40,912 nt of DNA from JACZQZ01 sp046756945. Its GTDB lineage: Bacteria > Pseudomonadota > Alphaproteobacteria > Rhodospirillales > 2-02-FULL-58-16. Positions within the stretch are counted from its first letter, which is position 1. Each line of letters starts with the position of its first letter. Below are positions 25,272 through 33,071 of the stretch, piece by piece. The notes beneath the pieces were generated by a model. The model was not told the origin of the DNA. It did not search any database and saw only the letters and a list, made by a program, of their open reading frames with translations. The translations under genes and the position numbers were made by a program. The stretch lies in contig JBHHXI010000005.1 of assembly GCA_046756945.1 (NCBI GenBank), forward strand, positions 1-40,912, written 5' to 3'.

Positions 25272-26249
25272 ATGGGACTGCCGATGGGGAAATTCAGGAT
25301 AAATCGCTTTTGGTCCACCGCCCTCACGCTTGCGATCATCTACGGGGCGATCAAGTGGGGCGTGCCGGCGGTGTCGCGCCAGATCACGACCCTGCCGTTC
25401 CCGCTGCCCGTGCCCGGCACGCTGATGTTCATGTACATGGCGCTGACCCTGGTCGCCCTGTTCATGTTCGTCACCTTTTCCGAGGAGTCCCTCGCCGAGT
25501 TCCTGCGCCCGGTCAGGACGTTCCTGCGCGGCGATTACGGGAAGGCTCCCAGAGCCGTGGTCCTGGCGGTCGTCCCCCTCGTTGCCGGCTGGCAGGTCTA
25601 CGATTCCACGGTGCCCAGGATGGAGGTGCCCCTGGCGCTCAGGATTCAGCATCCCTCGTCCAACTTTCCCAAGAGCTTCGAGGCCCTCAAGAACCCCGTC
25701 GCCAATCCCTCCGACGCCGAGGTCGAGGCGTTCATCGAACAGGCGAAGGCGGGCGAGGTGAAGCTCATTCCCCAGGTCGCCGCCGACGTCGAGCGCTGGC
25801 AGGAAGAGACCGGCGCCGACCATATGCTGGCCTTCATCCCCACGGCGCCGGTCAGGAAGTTCCTCGGCGACCTGGAGGCCGGCACCGTCGACAAGGAGAA
25901 CGCCAAGGCGGCGCTGTTGGAGAAGACTCTGTTCGAGGGACGCGCCCTGTACGCCATGAACTGCCGGCCCTGCCACGGCGACAGCGTGTCGGGCGACGGC
26001 CCCATGGCCGACGGCTTCAAGCTGCGGCCGATCAATTTCACCGACAACGGCACCATCGAAACCATCGTCGAGGGGTACACCTTCTGGCGGGTCACCAACG
26101 GCGGCCCGGGGCTGCCCACCGAGGCCACGCCGTGGGATTCGGCCATGCCCGAGTGGAAGCTGAATCTGAGCGAGGAGGAACGGTGGAAGATTATCCTCGC
26201 CGAATACGACCTGGCGCAAAAGACGCCGCGGATACCGGAGTCCCACTGA
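25272..26249 (+). CDS. Membrane-bound monohaem cytochrome c, module 1
   Basis: A 325-residue protein with three predicted helices in the first half (about residues 12-30, 48-70 and 93-110) and a single class-I-like haem domain near the C-terminus (CRPCH in YAMNCRPCHGDSVSGDG). AMPEW supplies the likely methionine ligand. The region between the helices and the haem domain is helical and charged. Its paralogue is 32286-33071, sharing FWR-T-GGPGLP and the FTEE/FSEES element. The start at 25272 is preceded by only a weak ribosome site, and an ATG at 25284 is possible. Its stop codon overlaps the next start (TGATG). Confidence 0.9.
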   Translation: MGLPMGKFRINRFWSTALTLAIIYGAIKWGVPAVSRQITTLPFPLPVPGTLMFMYMALTLVALFMFVTFSEESLAEFLRPVRTFLRGDYGKAPRAVVLAVVPLVAGWQVYDSTVPRMEVPLALRIQHPSSNFPKSFEALKNPVANPSDAEVEAFIEQAKAGEVKLIPQVAADVERWQEETGADHMLAFIPTAPVRKFLGDLEAGTVDKENAKAALLEKTLFEGRALYAMNCRPCHGDSVSGDGPMADGFKLRPINFTDNGTIETIVEGYTFWRVTNGGPGLPTEATPWDSAMPEWKLNLSEEERWKIILAEYDLAQKTPRIPESH

Positions 26250-27991
26250 TGTCGGGGAGGCCGGGAAACCACAGCCAGGCCGGAAAAGGGGGCGCCGGCG
26301 GCGCCGGCCGCCCGTCGCGGTCCGGCGGAAAATGGCCCATGCGGATTTTGGCGGCGGCGGGCGTCGCGGCGATGCTGTCGGGACCGGCGGGGGCGGGCCT
26401 TGCGCTCGCCGCGGACCGCCCGGCCAACCCCAAACCGCCCGAAACCCCCGAGATGATCGAAAAGGGGAAGGTGATCTACTTCAGGCGGTGCAGCTTCTGC
26501 CACGGCCTGCTCGGCGACGGCGAAGGCCCGGCGGCCGAATTCCTCGATCCCCGGCCCCGCGACTTCACCCTCGGCACCTTCAAGTTCCGCACGACGCAAA
26601 GCGGCGAACTGCCCACCGACGAGGACCTCTTCCGCACCATCAGCCGCGGCCTCCCGGGAACCGGCATGCAGGCCTTCGACAGCGACCGGATCAAGAACGG
26701 CCTTTCGGAGGAGGAGCGCTGGCAGGTCATCGCCTACATCAAGACCTTCGCGCCCGAGTTCGACAACCCGGAACTGGACCCCGTCAAGACCGGCAAGGTG
26801 GTCCCGTTGCCGGCGAACACGGTTCCCTTCAGCGCCGACGTCGTCGCCAAGGGCAAGGCGGTGTTCGAGCGGGCCAAGTGCTGGGAGTGCCACGGCAAGC
26901 TCGGCCGCGGCGACGGCCAGAAGTCCTTCGACCGCAAGGACGACTGGGGCTTCCCCATCCGCATCCGCAACGTCACCCTTCCCTGGAAGATCAAGGCCGG
27001 CACCGCGGTCGAGGACATCTACATGCGGTTTTCCACCGGCATCAGCGGCACCCCGATGCCCTCGTTCGTCAAGGCCCTCAATGAGGACGACCGGTGGTAT
27101 CTGGCCAATTTCATCAAGTCCCTGCAGCACAAACAGACGGCGCACCGGGTGCTGAAGGCGCTGCCTATCGAGGACCCGGTGCCCGATGGCCCGGACGATC
27201 CGCTTTGGGCGGGGGCGGAGGCGATGGATATCCGGCTCACCGGACAGGTGGTGGCGGCGCCCCGGTGGCAGAACCCGAGCATCGAGCTGGCCACCGTCAA
27301 GGCGGTTTTCAACGACAGCGACATCGCCTTTCTCGTCGAATGGGACGACCCCTTCAAGGACACCGTCCACAAGGCCGAGAAGGAGTTCGACTCCAGGGAG
27401 ATCCGGAAGGTGGGCGCCTATAACTCCTATGTGGCGGCCAACGGCATGGTGCGGAGGAAGCTGGAGACCTTCCGCGATTCCATCGCCCTGCAATTCCCCG
27501 TCAAGACGCCGGACGGGACCAAGAAGCCCCACTTCCTGCGCGGCGGATCGTCCAACCCGGTCCACCTCTGGTTCTGGAAGGCGGACCTCGACGCCCAGGG
27601 CAAGCGGCCGGTGGAAGAGGCCATCGCCCGCGGCTGGCGGCAGCCGGCCAGGGTCCAGGCCGAGGACCAGCAGCAGGTGAGCGCCAAGGCGGTGTGGCGG
27701 CAGGGCCGGTGGAGCGTGGTCATGAAAAGGCCGCTCAGGACCAAGGACAAGAACGACGTCCAGTTCGAGCAGGGGAAATTCATCCCCCTGGCGCTCAACG
27801 CCTGGGACGGCTCCAACGGCGAGCACGGCCTGATCATGAGCCTGTCCACCTGGCACTACGTGCTGCTGGAGGCGCCGACGCCCCTGGATGTGTACCTCTA
27901 CGCCGTCCTCGCCGTCCTGATGGTGGGCGGCCTCGAAATCTGGCTGGTGCGGAAGACGGAAAAGGAGGGCGCCGGCGGCGCCGCCGCCTGA
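26249..27991 (+). CDS. Diheme cytochrome c fused to an ethylbenzene-dehydrogenase-type haem b domain, module 1
   Basis: A 580-residue exported protein. A long polar N-terminus precedes the signal sequence (from residue 31), so an ATG at 26339 is an alternative start. Two haem c sites follow: C81-x2-C84-H85 (CSFCH) and CWECH near residue 211. The C-terminal half, from about residue 310, resembles the haem-b gamma-subunit domain of ethylbenzene/DMSO-type dehydrogenases (PF09459). It has FLVEWDDP, FPVK with a long loop, LWFWKADLDA, MKRPL and KFIPLALNAWDGSNGEHG. One helix anchors the end (about 551-570). It probably bridges soluble electron carriers and the bd-like membrane protein. Module 2 has the same fusion at 33068-34603. 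Confidence 0.9.
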   Translation: MSGRPGNHSQAGKGGAGGAGRPSRSGGKWPMRILAAAGVAAMLSGPAGAGLALAADRPANPKPPETPEMIEKGKVIYFRRCSFCHGLLGDGEGPAAEFLDPRPRDFTLGTFKFRTTQSGELPTDEDLFRTISRGLPGTGMQAFDSDRIKNGLSEEERWQVIAYIKTFAPEFDNPELDPVKTGKVVPLPANTVPFSADVVAKGKAVFERAKCWECHGKLGRGDGQKSFDRKDDWGFPIRIRNVTLPWKIKAGTAVEDIYMRFSTGISGTPMPSFVKALNEDDRWYLANFIKSLQHKQTAHRVLKALPIEDPVPDGPDDPLWAGAEAMDIRLTGQVVAAPRWQNPSIELATVKAVFNDSDIAFLVEWDDPFKDTVHKAEKEFDSREIRKVGAYNSYVAANGMVRRKLETFRDSIALQFPVKTPDGTKKPHFLRGGSSNPVHLWFWKADLDAQGKRPVEEAIARGWRQPARVQAEDQQQVSAKAVWRQGRWSVVMKRPLRTKDKNDVQFEQGKFIPLALNAWDGSNGEHGLIMSLSTWHYVLLEAPTPLDVYLYAVLAVLMVGGLEIWLVRKTEKEGAGGAAA

Positions 27992-28043
27992 CCCGCGCGG
28001 ACGCTGTCGTCCGCGGCGAAACGGAGTTGAAGGAGAACGAACG

Positions 28044-28706
28044 ATGAGACTGGTGGTTACAGCATTGCTGGGGGCGGTGGCCGTGGTCATGGCGGGCGCC
28101 CCCGGCCGGGCCGATCCGGCGGCCGGCAAGAAGGTGTTCGAGGCCAACAAGTGCGGCGAATGCCATTACACCGAAGGCCCCGCCAGGGAGAAGACCATCG
28201 CCGACCAGTTGGCCAAGAAAGGGCCGGAGCTGTGGTACGCGGGCAGCAAGTTTCAAAAGGCCTGGCTGGGGGCGTGGCTTCAGGATCCCCAACCCATCCG
28301 GCCGTTGAAGTTCAACTCCCTGACCGAGACCAATCCCGGGAACCACGCCAGGCTTTCCGGGGGCGACGCGGCGGCGGTCACCGACTTCCTGATGAGCCTG
28401 ACGTCCAAGGATGTCGAGGCCGGGGTCATCAAGCCCAAGAGGAACCCCAAGGGACGGCTGATCTTCACCAAGAAGATGCCCTGCACCGGCTGTCACGGGT
28501 ATCCGGCAAAGAGGAAAAAGTTCACCGGCGGGCGCAGCGGTCCGACCCTGGTCGGGGCCGGCAAACGGCTCAATCCCGACTGGATCTTCGCCTACCTGAA
28601 GAACCCCAAGGTGTTCAAGCCGGTCAAGATGATGCCCGTCTTCGTCGGCGTCCTGCGGGAGAAGGACATGAAGAGCGTGGCCGCCTACGTGGCCAGCTTC
28701 AAGTGA
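28044..28706 (+). CDS. Periplasmic diheme cytochrome c, paralogue of 8905-9603
   Basis: A 220-residue exported cytochrome (signal peptide about 1-23) with C37-x2-C40-H41 (CGECH) and C147-x2-C150-H151 (CTGCH). It shares YAGSKFQKAWLGAWL and GKRLNPDW with the minus-strand diheme cytochrome, and both are followed by a monohaem cytochrome. AAGGAG precedes the ATG. It lies 52 bases after the fusion cytochrome. It is present in module 1 only, as module 2 has no equivalent. Confidence 0.93.
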   Translation: MRLVVTALLGAVAVVMAGAPGRADPAAGKKVFEANKCGECHYTEGPAREKTIADQLAKKGPELWYAGSKFQKAWLGAWLQDPQPIRPLKFNSLTETNPGNHARLSGGDAAAVTDFLMSLTSKDVEAGVIKPKRNPKGRLIFTKKMPCTGCHGYPAKRKKFTGGRSGPTLVGAGKRLNPDWIFAYLKNPKVFKPVKMMPVFVGVLREKDMKSVAAYVASFK

Positions 28707-28723
28707 TCGGGAGGGATAAAGGG

Positions 28724-29101
28724 ATGCAGGCCATGTTCAGACTGACCATTTTCGCGGCGGCCCTGTTGGTCGCCGGCGTGATCGGCGGCGCTTCGCCGTC
28801 GGCGGCGGAGATCAAGCAGGTGTTCACGTTCTACTGCGCCCAATGCCACGGACTTGGCGGCAAGGGGGACGGTCCCAACGTGACCAAGGATTTTCCGGTC
28901 TCGCCCCGGAATTTCACCAGCGCCGCCGAGATGAACAAGCTCACCGACGCCGACATCAAGAACGTGATCCTCGACGGCGGGCCGGTGGCCAGCAAATCGC
29001 CGATGATGCCGCCCTGGGGCAAGACCCTGACCGAGGCCCAGGTCGACGCGCTGGTGAAGCGCTTGCGCAAACTCTGCCAGTGCAAGGGGAAAGGGGGATG
29101 A
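28724..29101 (+). CDS. Periplasmic monohaem cytochrome c, paralogue of 8431-8889
   Basis: A 125-residue exported cytochrome with a signal peptide (about 1-28), haem site C38-x2-C41-H42 (CAQCH) and MMPPWG for the methionine ligand. It is very similar to the monohaem protein in the minus-strand cupredoxin operon. The ATG at 28724 has GGGAGGG upstream; an ATG at 28733 is less well spaced. It is the last cytochrome of module 1 before a 520-base stretch that holds only tiny genes. Confidence 0.92.
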   Translation: MQAMFRLTIFAAALLVAGVIGGASPSAAEIKQVFTFYCAQCHGLGGKGDGPNVTKDFPVSPRNFTSAAEMNKLTDADIKNVILDGGPVASKSPMMPPWGKTLTEAQVDALVKRLRKLCQCKGKGG

Positions 29102-29152
29102 CGAAACGGTCGCGCCGGGCGCCGGCGCGCGTCTCCCGCCGTGGGGACGCGG

Positions 29153-29254
29153 CTAGAACACGAAATAATACAGAATAAGAACAATGACGACCGCGTTGAC
29201 CGCCATTCCTGTAAAAATAACAATATCAACAATGCGTTTTTTGGAAGATTTCAT
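29153..29254 (-). CDS. Tiny membrane protein on the opposite strand
   Basis: A 33-residue frame starting MKSSKKR, with one long hydrophobic helix (residues 8-33, VIFTGMAVNAVVIVLILYYF). It has a positive N-terminus and no signal cleavage site, the composition expected of a single-pass oxidase accessory peptide. It is read against all neighbouring genes and sits in a patch that is markedly A/T rich for this window (about 29155-29285). No strong ribosome site is visible upstream. Too short for family assignment; it could be spurious, but the hydrophobic pattern is unlikely in a random frame. Confidence 0.45.
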   Translation of the reverse strand: MKSSKKRIVDIVIFTGMAVNAVVIVLILYYFVF

Positions 29255-29326
29255 GATTGAAACAATAAAGGCCGATATATCCTCTGTCAATACCTGTGGA
29301 AACCTTGATGAGGCGCGAACGGAACC

Positions 29327-29434
29327 ATGAACGCCGGGAATTCCGGACCGGGAAAATATCCGTGGGCCGGACCGGCCCTGTTCACCGCGGTCGTTTTCGC
29401 CGTGATCGCGTTTTTCTGGTGGTTCCTGTTTTGA
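29327..29434 (+). CDS. Tiny single-pass membrane protein
   Basis: A 35-residue frame. A short glycine/proline-rich head (MNAGNSGPGKYPWAGP) is followed by a hydrophobic helix ending in aromatic residues (FFWWFLF). A GGA lies just upstream of the ATG, giving a weak ribosome site. It lies in the run between the two bd-like modules on the coding strand. Size and topology resemble the small subunits of terminal oxidases (CydX/CcoQ class), but no sequence homology can be shown. Confidence 0.5.
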   Translation: MNAGNSGPGKYPWAGPALFTAVVFAVIAFFWWFLF

Positions 29435-29474
29435 GGAGCCGGGGCATCCGATCGCGTTCCGGCGGGAGACGGAC

Positions 29475-29591
29475 ATGAAAGCGTATGTGGCGCCATTTGC
29501 CGTCGCGTTCCTTGTCTGCGGCATCGCGTTCGTGGCCCTGGACGTGGCGATCATGAACCTGCAGGGGTTGTCCCTGATTTTCCACCCGTAG
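29475..29591 (+). CDS. Tiny single-pass membrane protein
   Basis: A 38-residue frame beginning MKAYVAPFAVAF. One hydrophobic helix (roughly 6-27) is followed by MNLQGLSLIFHP. GGGAG sits 7-8 bases before the ATG, a good ribosome site. It ends 31 bases before the module 2 CydA-like gene. Together with the 35-residue frame just upstream, it may provide accessory subunits to the bd-like complex. Confidence 0.55.
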   Translation: MKAYVAPFAVAFLVCGIAFVALDVAIMNLQGLSLIFHP

Positions 29592-29622
29592 CCGGGCACC
29601 GTGGAGCCATGGGGAAGCACAC

Positions 29623-31473
29623 ATGAAGCCGCGTCGTTTTGCCATACCGGCAGGGGCGATCCTGCTTTTCGCCCTGTCCCTGCTGGCGCTTCCCCTCGAT
29701 CTGCCGGGGTTGGGCCCGGCGGCGGCCTTCGCCCAGGAAACCGTGTCCGGGGGCGGGCCGGCCGCGGTCGAGGAGACGGCCGGTGAAGGGGCCGCCGCCT
29801 ATGCCCCCGCGCCCCGGCTGACGGCGGCCGATTATCCCCGCATCGCCGGCGTCAACAGCCGGGTCGTGATCTGGCTCGCGGCCCAGATGCACCTGTGGTT
29901 CGCCGCCTTCGTCCTCGCCGTGCCGATCTTCGTCTTCATCATCGAAGCCATCGGCATGGGAACCCGCGACAAGCGCTACGACGACATGGCCTACGAGTTC
30001 ATCAAGGTCACCATCACCGCCTATTCGCTGACCGCCATTCTGGGCGGCCTCCTCACCTTCTGCCTGGTCGTCTTCTATCCCCACCTGTTCCAGTACCTGG
30101 CCTCCATTTTCAAGGAGACCATGTTCTACTACGCCCTTCTGTTCTTCGCCGAGAGCGCCACGCTGTATGTCTATTACTACGGCTGGCACTGGCTGCAGGA
30201 CGGATTCAAGAAGTGGGTGCACCTGAGCCTCGGGCTGCTGTTGAACGCCGTGGGCACGGTGCTCATGTTCCTGGCCAACGCGTGGCTGACCTTCATGATG
30301 AGCCCGGCGGGGGTGGATAGCGCCGGCGTCTTCGGCGGAGACATCTGGGTCGCCATCCACAACCACCTGTGGAATCCCATCAACCTGCACCGGTTCGTCG
30401 CCAACCTGGCCTACGGCGGCTCCATCGTCGGCGCCTACGCCGCGTTCAAGTTCCTCAGCGCGTCCGGCAGGGAGGAAAGGGCGCATTATGACTGGATGGG
30501 GTACAGCGCCAACTTCATCGCCATCTCGGCGCTGCTGCCGCTGCCCTTCGCCGGGTACTACCTGGCGGCCGAGATCTACGCCTACAGCCAGCAGATGGGA
30601 ATCACCCTGATGGGCGGCATCTTCGCCTGGCTGTTCATCATCCAGGCGGTGCTGATCGGGACCCTGTTCCTGTCCGCCAACTATTACCTGTGGTGCGGCA
30701 TGGGCCGCAGCGACGGCGCGGTGCGCTACAACAAGTACGTCAAGTACCTGGCCATCGTCATCATCGCGGCGTTCCTGGTCTGGTTCACCCCCCACACCCT
30801 GGTCCTGACCAACGAGGAGCTGAAGGCCCTCGGCGGGCCGTACCACAAATACCTGGGCCCGCTGGGGATCATGCCGGCGAAGAACACCGCGGTGAACGTG
30901 ATGATCCTGTTCACGGCGGTCAGTTTCCTCATCTACCGGCGGGCCAACCGGATCGCCACCGTATCGTGGGTGAAGACGGGCAACGCCGTCCAGGCGGCGC
31001 TTTTCACCGCCGGCATCCTCAACCTCTTCTTCCTCGGCATCTATCACGGCTACTTCACCAATACCGTCTACAAGGTCGCGTCGTCGATCCCGCAGGTGCT
31101 GACCACGCTGATCGTCATCGCCGCCAGCATCGCCATCGACGCCGCCATGTACAGGGGCGCCAGGCAGGTAGCGCCCCTGCACTGGGGGCGGGTGCCGGAC
31201 CGCGCCCAGTACGCCCTGTTCCTTCTGGCGGTGGCCTTCACCTGGTTGATGGGGCTGATGGGCTACATCCGCTCCGGCATCCGCCAGCACTGGCACGTCA
31301 GCGGTATCATGCGGGACAACTCCGCCGACGCCTTCACTCCGACCCTGGGATACGCGGCCAACGTGGTGTCCGTGGGCACGATCCTCTTCCTGGCCCTGGT
31401 GATTTTCGTCTTTTGGCTCAGTCAGGTGAGCGCCAGGGAGACCGTCGCGGCCGGCTATTGGAGGAAGGGGTAA
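29623..31473 (+). CDS. Cytochrome bd-like (CydA-related) multihelix membrane protein, module 2
   Basis: A 616-residue paralogue of the module 1 protein with a signal-like N-terminus (to about residue 38). It keeps the N-terminal helix histidine (H90 in AQMHLWFAAF, codon 29890-29892) that module 1 replaces by lysine. Other CydA-like elements are AWLTFMMSPAG, NPINLHRFVANLAYGG (His one turn before the expected CydA ligand position) and GYIRSGIRQHWHVSGIMRDN. It ends with a helix and FWLSQVSARETV. It is shorter than module 1 mainly in the second half. It is probably the membrane core of a cytochrome-c-linked oxidase, but activity is inferred only. Confidence 0.87.
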   Translation: MKPRRFAIPAGAILLFALSLLALPLDLPGLGPAAAFAQETVSGGGPAAVEETAGEGAAAYAPAPRLTAADYPRIAGVNSRVVIWLAAQMHLWFAAFVLAVPIFVFIIEAIGMGTRDKRYDDMAYEFIKVTITAYSLTAILGGLLTFCLVVFYPHLFQYLASIFKETMFYYALLFFAESATLYVYYYGWHWLQDGFKKWVHLSLGLLLNAVGTVLMFLANAWLTFMMSPAGVDSAGVFGGDIWVAIHNHLWNPINLHRFVANLAYGGSIVGAYAAFKFLSASGREERAHYDWMGYSANFIAISALLPLPFAGYYLAAEIYAYSQQMGITLMGGIFAWLFIIQAVLIGTLFLSANYYLWCGMGRSDGAVRYNKYVKYLAIVIIAAFLVWFTPHTLVLTNEELKALGGPYHKYLGPLGIMPAKNTAVNVMILFTAVSFLIYRRANRIATVSWVKTGNAVQAALFTAGILNLFFLGIYHGYFTNTVYKVASSIPQVLTTLIVIAASIAIDAAMYRGARQVAPLHWGRVPDRAQYALFLLAVAFTWLMGLMGYIRSGIRQHWHVSGIMRDNSADAFTPTLGYAANVVSVGTILFLALVIFVFWLSQVSARETVAAGYWRKG

Positions 31474-31476
31474 GGG

Positions 31477-32289
31477 ATGAAGAACTTCCTCAAGGTCGTG
31501 GTCTTCAGCCTGCTCACCATCGGGTTCTTCGCCGGGTATTCCACCTTCGGCATCCCGCAGATCACGCCGGCGCCGCCGCCCAAGGAGGAGAAACTGGACC
31601 TGGGCGCCATGACCATGGAGCAGTTCATCGCCCTCGGGGCCAGGATCTTCAACGGCAAGGGAACGTGCCCCCTTTGTCATAACCCCGTCGGCGCCCGGGC
31701 GCCGTTGCTGGAGAAGGTCGGCCAGGTCGTTCCCCGCCGCCTGGCCGACGCGCGCTACGCGGGAAAGGCGACGGACGTCGAGTCCTATCTGTATGAGTCC
31801 ATGGTCGAGCCTTCCGCCTTCGTGGTCGCCGGTTTCGGCAAGACCGGAACCAACGACACGGTGAGCCCCATGCCCAACGTGTCCACCGGCAGCGTCGGTC
31901 TCAACGAGGCGGAGATCAAGGCGGTGATCGCCTACCTCCAGGACGCCAGCGGCGTCGATGTGACGGTGGAGATTCCCACCGACATTCCCACGGACGCGGC
32001 GCCAGCGGAAACCGCCAGGAGGCCGCCGGTACGCACCCTTGAGGACGCGGTCGCGGAATTCGGCTGCGGCGCCTGCCACAAAGTGGCGGGCGAGGAAGGC
32101 GAGCTGGGCCCGGATCTGACCCGGATCGGCGCCAGGCGGGACAAGGCCTACCTGCGGCGCGCCATCCTCGACCCCAATGCCGACATCACCGAAGGCTTCG
32201 AGCCCGACCAAATGCCCGCCGATTACGGCGAGCAGATGTACGCCGGGGAACTGGAAATGCTCGTCGAGCGCCTGGCCGGGTTGAAATGA
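31477..32289 (+). CDS. Membrane-anchored diheme cytochrome c, module 2
   Basis: A 270-residue protein with an N-terminal helix and haem sites CPLCH (about residues 64-68) and CGACH (about residue 194). Between them NEAEIKAVIAYLQD and a Pro/Thr-rich linker occur. The end (GPDLTRIGARRDKAYLRRAILDPN) resembles the start of the haem domain in its module 1 relative but stops early. AGGAAGGGG precedes the ATG, only 3 bases after the CydA-like stop codon. Its stop overlaps the next gene start. Confidence 0.92.
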   Translation: MKNFLKVVVFSLLTIGFFAGYSTFGIPQITPAPPPKEEKLDLGAMTMEQFIALGARIFNGKGTCPLCHNPVGARAPLLEKVGQVVPRRLADARYAGKATDVESYLYESMVEPSAFVVAGFGKTGTNDTVSPMPNVSTGSVGLNEAEIKAVIAYLQDASGVDVTVEIPTDIPTDAAPAETARRPPVRTLEDAVAEFGCGACHKVAGEEGELGPDLTRIGARRDKAYLRRAILDPNADITEGFEPDQMPADYGEQMYAGELEMLVERLAGLK

Positions 32290-33071
32290 TGGCGAAAAGA
32301 ACCGTGAAAATCCCCCGCCTGCTGCACGCCGTGTTGACGATCTTCCTGATCTACGCCGCGTTCAAGGTGGTGTTCGGGGTGATCCTCGGCCAGGCGATTC
32401 CCTCCAGCGTGCTCACCATGTACATGTTTTTCGTCGTCGCCGGGGTCTTGATGGTGTTCACGTTCACCGAGGAAGGGGCCGGCGAGATGGTGGCGCCGAT
32501 CAGGGCCCTGGTCGAGGATCCGTCCCGGAAGGTCATCCGGAACGTGGTCTTCGCCATCGTTCCCCTGGCGGCGGGGAGTGTCGTCTACGCCGGGATGGTG
32601 CCCAGCTTCGAGGCGCCGCTGGAGCTGCGCTCCATTCACCCGGCGCCGCCCTCTTCCATCCGCGCGTTCGGCAAGCGCTACGACCTCATGACCCTGGAGA
32701 ACCCGTACCGCAAACTGGAGACCGAGGACCCGGAGAGGTTCCGGAAAATGGTCGCCGAAGGCGGCAAGGTATACATCCAGAACTGCCAGTTCTGCCACGG
32801 CGACAAGCTGGACGGCAGGGGACCCTACGCCCGGGCCCTGAACCCGGTGCCGCTGAACTTCCAGGACGTGGGCACCATCGCCCAGCTTCAGGAGTCGTTC
32901 CTCTTCTGGCGTATCGCCACCGGCGGCCCCGGCCTGCCCAAGGAGGGGGCGCCGTGGATCTCTTCCATGCCCGTCTGGCGGGACTTCCTGAGCGAGGACG
33001 AGATCTGGCAGGTCATCCTGTTCCTCTACGACTACACCGGCCACCGCCCCCGGTCCTGGGGGCGGCCATGA
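32286..33071 (+). CDS. Membrane-bound monohaem cytochrome c, module 2
   Basis: A 261-residue protein with three N-terminal helices and one C-terminal haem domain (CQFCH in YIQNCQFCHGDKLDGRG). SMPVW gives the probable methionine ligand. It is paralogous to 25272-26249 but about 60 residues shorter in the middle. Starts at 32286 and 32289 are both possible. It overlaps the gene before and the gene after (ATGA), so all three are translationally coupled. Confidence 0.9.
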   Translation: MMAKRTVKIPRLLHAVLTIFLIYAAFKVVFGVILGQAIPSSVLTMYMFFVVAGVLMVFTFTEEGAGEMVAPIRALVEDPSRKVIRNVVFAIVPLAAGSVVYAGMVPSFEAPLELRSIHPAPPSSIRAFGKRYDLMTLENPYRKLETEDPERFRKMVAEGGKVYIQNCQFCHGDKLDGRGPYARALNPVPLNFQDVGTIAQLQESFLFWRIATGGPGLPKEGAPWISSMPVWRDFLSEDEIWQVILFLYDYTGHRPRSWGRP

